Source: JAJZSS01 sp964463505 (GTDB taxonomy: Bacteria > Chloroflexota > Anaerolineae > Anaerolineales > UBA4823). From it: DNA of 36,549 nucleotides. The translations under genes were made by a program, and so were the position numbers. The stretch's first letter is position 1. Every line of letters starts with the position of its first letter. Of the stretch, positions 1 through 6,557 are shown in pieces. The notes beneath the pieces are model-generated. The model searched no databases. It saw only the letters and a list, made by a program, of their open reading frames with translations, and was not told where the DNA came from. Location: contig CAYXDC010000030.1 of NCBI GenBank assembly GCA_964463505.1, positions 1 through 36,549 on the forward strand, in the 5' to 3' direction.

Positions 1-59
1 GTGCCACTGGTCAGGTCGACTCGTGCAATTTTGCCTGTCATACCTTTTAAGTCGGCCAT
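1..59 (-). CDS. Aldehyde ferredoxin oxidoreductase, N-terminal fragment
   Basis: Only the first 19 codons are inside the window. They read MADLKGMTGKIARVDLTSG, and the stretch from MTGKIARVDLTSG matches the usual N-terminus of the tungsten/molybdenum-pterin aldehyde ferredoxin oxidoreductase (AOR) family, which oxidises aldehydes to acids and passes electrons to ferredoxin. The ATG at 59-57 shares its A with the TAA stop of the upstream ferredoxin gene (TAATG), so the two are probably translationally coupled; an AGGAGG lies about 9 bases upstream. An alternative start is the Met at codon 7. No signal peptide is visible. The family call rests on a short stretch and on the partner gene. Confidence 0.7.
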   Translation of the reverse strand, partial: MADLKGMTGKIARVDLTSG

Positions 60-901
60 TATAGGGTCCTCCTCTGTCCAAACATCTTGCGGTAAAGCAG
101 CCGTGCGTAGTCCCCGGGGGTATGCGCAAAGAAACGGCCATTGATCGAGGCCGGGACCCACTGCAGAGCCAGCGGCTCGGGGCAAGCTTTGACGCACTCG
201 GGATCGCCGCCGCAGCGACCGCAAACTTGGGCTTTCTTTTCAATGGGATCGAAAGAAATACCGCTGCCGAACTGGTCTTCGCAGATCTCGGAACAGCGCC
301 AGCACTTATCGGCGCCCAGGCACTTCTCGCGATCGACGTACTTGTAACCCATGCCATAGTAGCCTGCTTTGCCTTCGCCTTCAGGAATGGTTAGAATGGC
401 TTCTTCAGGGCAGACCGCCTGGCAGGGAGCTAGATCCGTACCTTCTTCCAGTTCGTCGAGCTTGCAGTCGTAGCAGACGTTGACCACATCAACATATTGG
501 AAACGGACCGGGCGAATGCGGGAAAATTCCAGGTTCACTACACCTGCGGTCTGTTCCGGGAAAACTTCCAGGGAATATTTTTCCGAGCAAGCTACAGCAC
601 AGGCCATACAGCCAGTGCATTGGTAGGGATCAAATACGATTGAATATCCAGCTTTATACGGGGATTCAGCCGCAGCTTCTTCTCCGCCAGCTGCAGGTGC
701 AGCTGCTTCAGGTGTGGCTACTGCTTCTGGAGCTGCAGCCTTAGGGAAGACTTCGCGCCCCACAACGCCGCCGATGACCAGACCAGCGATGCCAGTCCCC
801 GTCATCTCTAAGAATTCTTTCCGGCTAATGCCACCCCCACCAGTTTTTGGCTCTTCCGGTTTTGGTTCTGGTGCTTTATCTCTTCGTTCAACTCGAGTCA
901 T
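59..901 (-). CDS. Four-cluster 4Fe-4S ferredoxin subunit with Tat-like leader, AOR partner
   Basis: This is a 280-residue electron-transfer subunit. Sixteen cysteines fall into four sets typical of [4Fe-4S] dicluster beta subunits: C95/98/101/105, C143/146/160/164, C194/200/203/207 and C227/230/236/240. Near the N-terminus the segment SRKEFLEMTGTGIAGLVIGG resembles a Tat signal (S/T-R-R-x-F-L), but with RK instead of RR and with about 25 hydrophilic residues ahead of it. An Ala/Pro/Glu-rich linker (residues 52-80) follows. It overlaps the AOR start by one base, so it very likely carries electrons for AOR. GGAGGAAT lies 8 bases before the ATG. Whether the protein is exported, or only membrane-anchored through this segment, cannot be settled from sequence. 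Confidence 0.85.
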   Translation of the reverse strand: MTRVERRDKAPEPKPEEPKTGGGGISRKEFLEMTGTGIAGLVIGGVVGREVFPKAAAPEAVATPEAAAPAAGGEEAAAESPYKAGYSIVFDPYQCTGCMACAVACSEKYSLEVFPEQTAGVVNLEFSRIRPVRFQYVDVVNVCYDCKLDELEEGTDLAPCQAVCPEEAILTIPEGEGKAGYYGMGYKYVDREKCLGADKCWRCSEICEDQFGSGISFDPIEKKAQVCGRCGGDPECVKACPEPLALQWVPASINGRFFAHTPGDYARLLYRKMFGQRRTL

Positions 902-1250
902 CTTTAATTCCTCCAGCTTTCAAGCCTTGTTCGATGATGATTGGAACATTTTTTATTTAAAATAACCTTGGTGATGAGGCTCTCCTTTCTTGCTCCAGAA
1001 CTTCGCACGCGGTGGGCGATGAGGACCAGACCTACGGGGCAGACTTCAAAGAGACAACTTACCTCCTGGTACCCATTAATGCAGATGGAGCTATCTCCGC
1101 ACCAGAACACCCTGACCATGCTTAAATACCTGGAGACAGGTACGCTATTTAGATAATAGTCTTAATGATCTTTGCTAACAATACTAAACTTAGTAATATC
1201 TCAAAAACAAAAGAGCTATCTTTCGATAGCTCTAATAGGCAAGACGCTTT
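902..1250. other. Intergenic region upstream of the AOR operon
   Basis: No convincing gene is seen here. The minus strand must hold the promoter and leader of the ferredoxin-AOR operon. Small hairpins are visible (GGAG-CTAT-CTCC at 1087-1098 and ACCTG-GAGA-CAGGT at 1128-1141), but I could not match them to a known riboswitch. The left part is clear only as the ribosome binding site before 901. The right part contains the second terminator hairpin of the kinase/regulator operon, listed separately. Confidence 0.5.
1202..1233 (-). terminator. Second (distal) intrinsic terminator of the kinase/regulator operon
   Basis: A perfect 9-bp stem (AGAGCTATC, 1212-1220, with GATAGCTCT, 1225-1233) has a 4-base loop. 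Read on the minus strand it is followed by TTTGTTTTTGA. It lies about 50 bases after the stop codon of the response regulator, behind a first terminator. Confidence 0.7.
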
Positions 1251-1276
1251 AAAAAATATAGCCCATCTGGGCTATA
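1251..1276 (-). terminator. Intrinsic terminator directly after the response regulator
   Basis: The inverted repeat TATAGCCCA (1257-1265) / TGGGCTATA (1268-1276) is followed on the minus strand by six T (1256-1251). It begins 8 bases after the TAA stop of the response regulator, the expected place for a rho-independent terminator. Confidence 0.8.
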
Positions 1277-1284
1277 TGGCAGCA

Positions 1285-1944
1285 TTAATGGGGTGGTTCA
1301 TTAATTATTCCCTGGCTGACCGCGTACACAGCAGCCTGGATGCGGTTTTTTAAATGCAGTTTTTCCAATATATTACGGATATGGATCTTCACTGTGTTCT
1401 CAGAGATCACCAATTCATCGGCGATATCCTTGTTGGATTTACCTTTTGCCACCAATTGCAGGATCTGAGTCTCCCGGGGGGTCAGCTCGTCGATTACTTC
1501 TGCCTCTTGGGTTGTCGCGCCACTGGGATTGGTAAATTCCTTCAAGATCTTGGCAGCAATGACCCCAGAAAGGGGCGCCTCGCCGCGTGAGATACTCTCT
1601 AATAGATCGTAAAGCTGATAAGGTTCCAGATCTTTCAAAAGATAACCCTGGGCGCCACTTTTGATCGCCTCAAAGAGATGCTGGTCATCGTCCGAAACAG
1701 TCAGAATGACGATCTTGACATGCGGCATCTCGCGTTTGATGCGCCGTGTCGCTTCCAGGCCATCACAGCGAGGCATGTTGACATCCATTAGAATGACATC
1801 TGGTAGAAACTCGCGCGCGGCATCGATGGCCTCCAGGCCATCTCGCGCTTCACCCACGATCTGGATATCCGGACGGCTGCCCAGCAAAGCTGTGAGTCCC
1901 TTACGGAACAGCACATGATCGTCAACCAGTAAAATACGCAACAT
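1285..1944 (-). CDS. NarL/FixJ-type response regulator
   Basis: This is a 219-residue regulator with an N-terminal receiver domain: acidic pair D8/D9, phospho-acceptor D54 in LMDVNMP, T82, and K104 in YLLKDLEP. A C-terminal LuxR-type helix-turn-helix spans about residues 154-212 (LTPRETQILQLVAKGKSNKDI is typical). Length and architecture fit the NarL family, whose phosphorylation by HisKA_3-type kinases promotes DNA binding. It sits 24 bases behind the haem-motif sensor kinase and is surely its partner. Two tandem terminators close the transcript. Its targets are unknown; the AOR operon just downstream on the same strand is a reasonable candidate by position only. Confidence 0.93.
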   Translation of the reverse strand: MLRILLVDDHVLFRKGLTALLGSRPDIQIVGEARDGLEAIDAAREFLPDVILMDVNMPRCDGLEATRRIKREMPHVKIVILTVSDDDQHLFEAIKSGAQGYLLKDLEPYQLYDLLESISRGEAPLSGVIAAKILKEFTNPSGATTQEAEVIDELTPRETQILQLVAKGKSNKDIADELVISENTVKIHIRNILEKLHLKNRIQAAVYAVSQGIINEPPH

Positions 1945-1968
1945 CCTAGTGTTACTCCTTTCACTTCC

Positions 1969-4473
1969 TCAGGCAGCCGGCAGGCGCACCAGGACACGTG
2001 TTCCTTGCCCAGGTTGAGATTCGAGTATGAGGCTCCCCCCTACCGATTCAGCGCGTTCGCGCATGATTTGCAAACCATAATGTTGTCCATTTACCTCGGC
2101 AGCCTGACCCGGTATAAATCCCTGGCCGTTATCTTCGATACATGCCAATACGGTATCGCCTTCCAGGTGGAAGTGTACCCGCACATAACTGGCTCCCGAG
2201 TGCTTGCGCACATTGCCCAAAGCTTCCTGAATAATGCGCAATAGCTGGCTGCCGGTCTCTGGCTCGAAATCAAACAATTGTGTAGCCTCAACCATCAATT
2301 CTACATTAACCCCGTAATATGTGCGATATTCTGCCAGATAATCCTGTAAAGTAGTAAAGAAACTCTTGGGGTGTGTAACTGCCGTACGTAAGTTGAAGAT
2401 CTCTTCGCGCACATCTTTATAAACGATTTTTGCTGCTCTTTTTAGCTCGTGCAAATTCTCCAGGGCCTGCTCATACTTCCCTGCAGAAAGCAAATCATCG
2501 GTCATGGCTGCGCGCACATTGAGATACCCCAGAGATTGGGCAAGATGATCATGCATTTCGCGCGCCAGACGATCGCGTTCCTCCAGTGATGCCAGGTAGC
2601 GGAGCTGGTGATATAACTGCGCATTTTCAACAGCCACCACAACATGATGCGCGAGGCGCATTAGCAATTGGGCGTCTACCTGGCGGAAGTTACGCGGTTG
2701 GCGGATCATCACTTCCACCAGACCTAAAAAGCGCTCGCCACGCACCAATGGGACCGCCAAGAAAGAGGCAATGGGTTGATCCGTAGTTGCATCATCGGCG
2801 TTTAAAGCAAATGCATCCTCATGCTCCGAGTTGGAGATAATTGCTTGACCTTTCATCAACACATTACCAGGCGATTCGCTATGTACAGGCACGCGCTTAC
2901 CTTTGAGATTCTCAGCATTATCACCCGCAACCGCCATAATGATAACCTCTTGAGAATCAGCCTCTAACAAGCCTACCAGACCAATTTCCGCCTGTAATAA
3001 CTCACGCGCAGAGTCTGCCACCGCATCCAATACATCATCTAACGCCAGGGAAGCCGAGATCTTGGTGCCCAGCTGATAGAGTGCATTGGCTTGTTGCTCA
3101 CTGCGGCGGGTATCTTCCAGGAGCATGGCGTTATCAATGGCAATCCCCACCTCTCGCCCAATGGCTTTGAGATATTCTATCCTTGGCTGAGTGACTGGTT
3201 GGCCTACCGGTGTGATCAAGCTCAACACACCCACGACTGTGCCGCGCGACAACAAAGGGAGTTTTATGTAGGCTTGACCCTGACGATCGTCCCATAAACC
3301 TTGCAATCTGTAGTCCTGGGGAATATCGGTGATGATCACTTCCTGCCCTGACTCAGCTACTTCGCGGGTGATATCCCAACCACCCTTGCGTCGCCGGTCA
3401 ATCTCCTCGATCTGCTCGTCGGGGATATTACGCGAGGCGCGCAGGATGTAGCGTTGGGAGACTTCATCCCACAGGAAAATCAATCCTGCCGACATGCCTA
3501 ACTGATTGATCATCGTATCCAAAGTAAATTCCAGGATGTTCTGCACATCAAGCAACTGGGTTGCCCCCAGGGCAACCTCATTCAAAACCGCCAGATTATG
3601 CTTATTCTGCTCCTGTTCGGCATGCGAACGCTTTAATTTTTGACGCATGTCTTCAAAGGCCAGCATCAGCTCGCCGATCTCATCTTGTCCGCCCGTCGGA
3701 ATGGCCTCATCCAGATTACCAACCCCAATTTGGGCAACTCCCTTGGATAAGCGGGAGATGGGCAAGATTACACTTCGATTGAGAGCGATACCAATAAAAG
3801 TTACCAGGACAATAATGGTTCCCAAGCCAACCAATCCGGTGCGCCAAAAACCCGATATGAGCTGTTGTTCCACGCCAGCCAGGGAGGTTTCGATCATCAT
3901 AATCCCCAGCGTTTCAACTCCCGGATCGTGACAGGCATGGCATTCCATGTCATTTTGGATCACATTAACATTCAGCAATTTTTGAGTGCCGGATTCTGAG
4001 CGGGTTATCACGGTTGAATTTAGCGCAACCGGATTGCCGGCATGGCAAGCCTGGCAATCTGGATCAGTTTCATTCATCAGGGTACCGACTTCAGCAGATT
4101 CGGAACTAAAACTGACGACTCCCTGCCTGTCCATGATATGTAATTTTTCAATCTGCGGCTCTGCGACAATGGATTCAATCAAATCGTCGATCGGCACCCG
4201 CTCACCATCCAGCATGGCGTGGCGCAGGCTCGTTTCAAGCGTGTTGCTCAACAGCGCAACCGACATCTCGGATTGTTCGATTAACTGCCGGCGTTGTAAA
4301 TCATACAGAAGAGAACTGGATATAAGCAGGCTGAGCAGTGTGACCCCAACCAAAATCAAAACAAACCTGGATTGTAAGGTTGGTTTCCAGGCGCGCCTTA
4401 AGCCCCCACCACCAGGTTGCGACTCGGCTTCCCGTTGGGTCGGATCAGAAACCCGAAAACGAGTTATGTCCAC
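1969..4473 (-). CDS. Membrane sensor histidine kinase with two CXXCH motifs, HAMP and two GAF domains
   Basis: The protein has 834 residues. Transmembrane segments at about 36-57 and 212-231 enclose an extracytoplasmic loop carrying CQACH (140-144) and CHACH (178-182), both CXXCH c-type haem attachment motifs. A HAMP linker follows (about 233-285), then two GAF domains (about 300-450 and 465-620). The HisKA_3 dimerisation helix has phospho-acceptor H641 in REMHDHLAQ, and a HATPase_c domain contains EDNGQGF and a GLQIMRERAES box. This is the NarX/DegS-like kinase class. The loop motifs suggest a haem-based redox or gas sensor. The start is GTG: an in-frame stop lies two codons upstream and no ATG occurs before Met70. 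Part of its upstream region may be altered by the repeat at 4517-4557. Confidence 0.92.
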   Translation of the reverse strand: MDITRFRVSDPTQREAESQPGGGGLRRAWKPTLQSRFVLILVGVTLLSLLISSSLLYDLQRRQLIEQSEMSVALLSNTLETSLRHAMLDGERVPIDDLIESIVAEPQIEKLHIMDRQGVVSFSSESAEVGTLMNETDPDCQACHAGNPVALNSTVITRSESGTQKLLNVNVIQNDMECHACHDPGVETLGIMMIETSLAGVEQQLISGFWRTGLVGLGTIIVLVTFIGIALNRSVILPISRLSKGVAQIGVGNLDEAIPTGGQDEIGELMLAFEDMRQKLKRSHAEQEQNKHNLAVLNEVALGATQLLDVQNILEFTLDTMINQLGMSAGLIFLWDEVSQRYILRASRNIPDEQIEEIDRRRKGGWDITREVAESGQEVIITDIPQDYRLQGLWDDRQGQAYIKLPLLSRGTVVGVLSLITPVGQPVTQPRIEYLKAIGREVGIAIDNAMLLEDTRRSEQQANALYQLGTKISASLALDDVLDAVADSARELLQAEIGLVGLLEADSQEVIIMAVAGDNAENLKGKRVPVHSESPGNVLMKGQAIISNSEHEDAFALNADDATTDQPIASFLAVPLVRGERFLGLVEVMIRQPRNFRQVDAQLLMRLAHHVVVAVENAQLYHQLRYLASLEERDRLAREMHDHLAQSLGYLNVRAAMTDDLLSAGKYEQALENLHELKRAAKIVYKDVREEIFNLRTAVTHPKSFFTTLQDYLAEYRTYYGVNVELMVEATQLFDFEPETGSQLLRIIQEALGNVRKHSGASYVRVHFHLEGDTVLACIEDNGQGFIPGQAAEVNGQHYGLQIMRERAESVGGSLILESQPGQGTRVLVRLPAA

Positions 4474-4516
4474 AGCTTATTTACCTGCAACAACCGAAAT
4501 CCTATAAGTTCAAGAG

Positions 4517-4557
4517 TAGGGCTTACGCACTTGGTTGGAGGATCTGCGTAACTCCTA
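4517..4557. repeat. Small palindromic repeat with TAGG...CCTA ends, beside an assembly gap
   Basis: TAGGGCTTACGCA (4517-4529) and TGCGTAACTCCTA (4545-4557) form an imperfect inverted repeat (11 of 13 positions) around a 15-base centre. The same end sequence recurs at the second assembly gap (TAGGAGATACGCA at 6339-6351, and the complement of a related end at 6467-6480). TA at both outer edges would fit an element that duplicates a TA target. It may be a MITE-like element or the remnant of an insertion-sequence end. Confidence 0.55.
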
Positions 4558-4633
4558 AAGAGTTAAACCTGACTAACTCAAGTACCCGGGCAAGCATCTA
4601 TGACTTGTGGATCATCCTGGCAGCCACCGAACG
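4558..4633. other. Unassigned sequence between the repeat and the assembly gap
   Basis: No recognisable coding sequence. Reading frames on either strand run into the gap, but none continues the Mrp protein and none resembles a family I know. It may be part of whatever repeat interrupted the assembly. Confidence 0.4.
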
Positions 4634-4733
4634 NNNNNNNNNNNNNNNNNNNNNNNNNNNNNNNNNNNNNNNNNNNNNNNNNNNNNNNNNNNNNNNNNNN
4701 NNNNNNNNNNNNNNNNNNNNNNNNNNNNNNNNN
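4634..4733. other. Assembly gap (100 N)
   Basis: Exactly 100 N, the conventional placeholder for a gap of unknown length. The mrp/apbC gene runs into it from the right, and about 110 or more of its residues should lie inside it, so the real gap is probably longer than 100 bases. Confidence 0.95.
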
Positions 4734-5461
4734 GTCACCAGGACCACACCATCCAGGGGCAGGGCTTCCATCACCGTCAGGGTAGCGTCGGAGGTGCCGG
4801 GTGGCAAATCGACCAGCAGATAATCCAGCCGTCCCCAGAGCACATCCGTCCAAAATTGTTTAATCGTAGTACTGACGATTGGCCCGCGCCAGACCACGGC
4901 TGTGTCTTCTTCGGGCACCATAAGATTGGTTGAGATCACACGCACGCCGGAGGCCGTACGGATGGGTAACATTCCAAATGGCACACTCGGCACGGGGCCG
5001 CTAATCCCAAACATACGCGGGATACTGGGACCCGTGATATCGGCGTCCAGCACACCCACCATCAATCCCTGGCGCTGCAAAGCGGTTGCCAGTAAACTTG
5101 TGACCGAGGATTTACCCACGCCACCTTTGCCGCTCAAAATTGCTACCATACGACCAACCTGGTTCAGATTCATGGCTGGAGCAGGAGCGCGACTGTGCAG
5201 CTTCTGTCGTTCATCGGCCGACATGGTTGTCAGCTCAACGGTTACCCCACCGACGCCTGGCACAGCCGCAGCTGCTGCCTGGGTCTCGTTACGGATCTGG
5301 TCTTTCAACGGGCAGCCAGCAATGGTGAGAGCCAGCAAGATCTTTACCTGACCGTCGGAGACCTGGATATCACGGACCATGCCCAATTCGACAATACTCT
5401 TGCCCAATTCAGGGTCCATGACCTGAGTCAACGCCTGTTTGATCTCTTCAATCGATGCCAT
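4734..5461 (-). CDS. apbC: Mrp/ApbC-type P-loop ATPase for Fe-S cluster delivery, 3' end lost in gap
   Basis: The first 242 residues are visible. An N-terminal MIP18/DUF59-like domain (about 1-80, with the MDPELG motif) is followed by the Mrp/NBP35 ATPase: Walker A ILSGKGGVGKSS at about 108-119, DADITGPSIPRMFG, and VDLPPGTSDA. These are hallmarks of scaffold or carrier ATPases that hold and transfer [4Fe-4S] clusters. The family is usually about 350 residues long, so the C-terminal third, including the CxxC pair, is missing in the assembly gap. The few codons that would follow on the far side of the gap do not look like Mrp. The gene is divergent from the rhodanese gene and has a good promoter candidate at 5567-5594. 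Confidence 0.9.
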
Positions 5462-5566
5462 AAGTTATGCTCTTTTCGTTGGTGATGTCGCCTGCAGATT
5501 ACAATAATAACCGAACAAACAATAATTGGAGACTGCGGCTTAGACTATTATTTAATTGTCATAGCT

Positions 5567-5594
5567 ATTATACGGTTTTTTCCGGGCGTGTCAT
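5567..5594 (-). promoter_or_regulatory. Candidate sigma70-like promoter for mrp
   Basis: On the minus strand, ATGACA (5594-5589) is followed after 16 bases by TATAAT (5572-5567), about 100 bases before the mrp start. The -35 side overlaps a cluster of GTGTCA/TGACAC repeats (5588-5593, 5595-5600, 5625-5630) that may be an operator. Confidence 0.5.
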
Positions 5595-5715
5595 GTGTCA
5601 ATCATCCTATTCTGCACTGGGAAATGACACAAAAATGGTCATTTTACTGCGGAGTTGTAACCTTGTTGATCTTCAAGCATCTAAATGCCAGTCTCAAATC
5701 GCAAGGAGAACGATC

Positions 5716-6213
5716 ATGTCCAAGCACGGCACTAAAACTCAATCGAAGTCCAACCGTAAAAAGCAGGCAGCCACCCGAGCCAAAACCCCTACCTGGCCCT
5801 TGATTCTGGCGGGAGTCATCCTGGTTGCGGTCATTGCCGCTTTTGTCTTCTTGAACCAATCACCCGCCGCTCCAGCTGGCAGCCTGGCACCTAACTCAGC
5901 GCCAGATGAGATCAGCGTAGCAGAAGCCGCCGAAAAATATGAAGCGGGTGTTTTCTTGCTGGATGTACGCACACCTGAAGAATGGGACGCCGTCCACATC
6001 CCCGATACCACGCTCATCCCATTAGATGAGCTGGAAACGCGCCTGAATGAGCTCCCTCAAGGCGTGGAGATTGTCGTGGTATGCCGTTCGGGCAATCGCA
6101 GCGCAGAGGGGCGGGATATATTACGCCAGGCAGGCTTTACAGATGTCACCAGCATGGCGGGGGGAATAAATGATTGGAAGAGCCAGGGACTGCCAACCGT
6201 AAGCGGCTCCTAA
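5716..6213 (+). CDS. Membrane-anchored rhodanese-domain protein
   Basis: This 165-residue protein has a Lys/Arg-rich N-terminus, one transmembrane segment (about 27-46), a short Ala/Pro linker and a single rhodanese domain (about 66-162). The signature DVRTPEEWDAVHIP is present, and the active-site loop CRSGNRS carries the persulfide-forming Cys123. Positive charges before the membrane segment predict that the domain faces outward. I chose the ATG at 5716 because AAGGAGAA lies about 6 bases upstream; the open frame continues back to 5467, but its extra 83 codons look non-coding. Single-domain rhodaneses move sulfane sulfur; the substrate here is unknown. Pairing with the divergent Fe-S ATPase is suggestive only. 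Confidence 0.88.
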   Translation: MSKHGTKTQSKSNRKKQAATRAKTPTWPLILAGVILVAVIAAFVFLNQSPAAPAGSLAPNSAPDEISVAEAAEKYEAGVFLLDVRTPEEWDAVHIPDTTLIPLDELETRLNELPQGVEIVVVCRSGNRSAEGRDILRQAGFTDVTSMAGGINDWKSQGLPTVSGS

Positions 6214-6253
6214 AAAGAGTTTGCCCAGCCTTTCACAACTGTTAGGCATGAGC

Positions 6254-6282
6254 TTGAAGTTATAATTGATCCGGTGTATAAT
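6254..6282 (+). promoter_or_regulatory. Promoter-like element before an isolated hairpin
   Basis: TTGAAG (6254-6259), 17 bases, TATAAT (6277-6282). No coding region follows. The expected start point (about 6289) falls at the beginning of the hairpin at 6286-6328. Confidence 0.45.
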
Positions 6283-6285
6283 TTT

Positions 6286-6333
6286 GTGGGCGTCGTTGGC
6301 CTGCCCCCCTCAGGTCAGCGATGCCCACTTTTT
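6286..6333 (+). terminator. 18-bp hairpin with T5 tail: terminator of the rhodanese gene or tiny RNA
   Basis: GTGGGCGTCGTTGGCCTG (6286-6303) pairs along its full length, with a few G-U pairs, with 6311-6328 across a 7-base loop (CCCCCCT), and TTTTT follows (6329-6333). It lies about 72 bases after the rhodanese stop codon, so it can act as that gene's terminator. The promoter-like element directly before it also allows a short structured transcript of about 45 bases. Confidence 0.6.
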
Positions 6334-6338
6334 AAGCG

Positions 6339-6480
6339 TAGGAGATACGCAACTCCGGGAAAAATGNNNNNNNNNNNNNNNNNNNNNNNNNNNNNNNNNN
6401 NNNNNNNNNNNNNNNNNNNNNNNNNNNNNNNNNNNNNNNNNNNNNNNNNNNNNNNNNNNNNNNNNNGCGTGTAAGTCCTA
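6339..6480. mobile_element. Probable small mobile repeat spanning the second assembly gap
   Basis: The left edge TAGGAGATACGCA (6339-6351) and the right edge GCGTGTAAGTCCTA (6467-6480; complement TAGGACTTACACGC) are inverted relatives of each other and of the repeat at 4517-4557. The interior is the 100-N gap. The pattern fits an insertion sequence or MITE whose multiple copies broke the assembly. No transposase sequence is visible. Confidence 0.45.
6367..6466. other. Assembly gap (100 N)
   Basis: Exactly 100 N between the two inverted repeat ends described at 6339-6480; the true length is unknown. Confidence 0.95.
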
Positions 6481-6488
6481 AATCGTAC

Positions 6489-6534
6489 AAATAAAATTGG
6501 AGATGGGTTTCGAAAACCATCTCCAATTTTATTT
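6489..6534 (-). terminator. Bidirectional intrinsic terminator after the GH39-like gene
   Basis: The perfect 18-bp stem AAATAAAATTGGAGATGG (6489-6506) pairs with 6517-6534 around a 10-base loop. The A/T-rich outer arms give a T-rich tail in either direction. On the minus strand it begins 23 bases after the stop codon of the glycosidase. Confidence 0.85.
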
Positions 6535-6557
6535 AGAGCTACAGGGGATGGATCTGC

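Noticed and set aside
904..1119. 71-residue minus-strand open frame before the AOR operon
   Set aside because: No ribosome binding site, no recognisable features, and it occupies the expected leader/promoter region.
902..1200. Molybdenum/tungsten cofactor riboswitch before the AOR operon
   Set aside because: The leader has small hairpins, but I could not align it to the known Moco/Tuco motif; a covariance search with that Rfam model would decide.
4598..4633. Last codons of Mrp on the far side of the gap
   Set aside because: The frame joins only because the N run has a fixed 100-base length; the residues do not resemble the Mrp C-terminus and leave the protein too short.
5467..5715. N-terminal extension of the rhodanese gene
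   Set aside because: The extra codons have no protein character, and a good ribosome binding site stands before the ATG at 5716.
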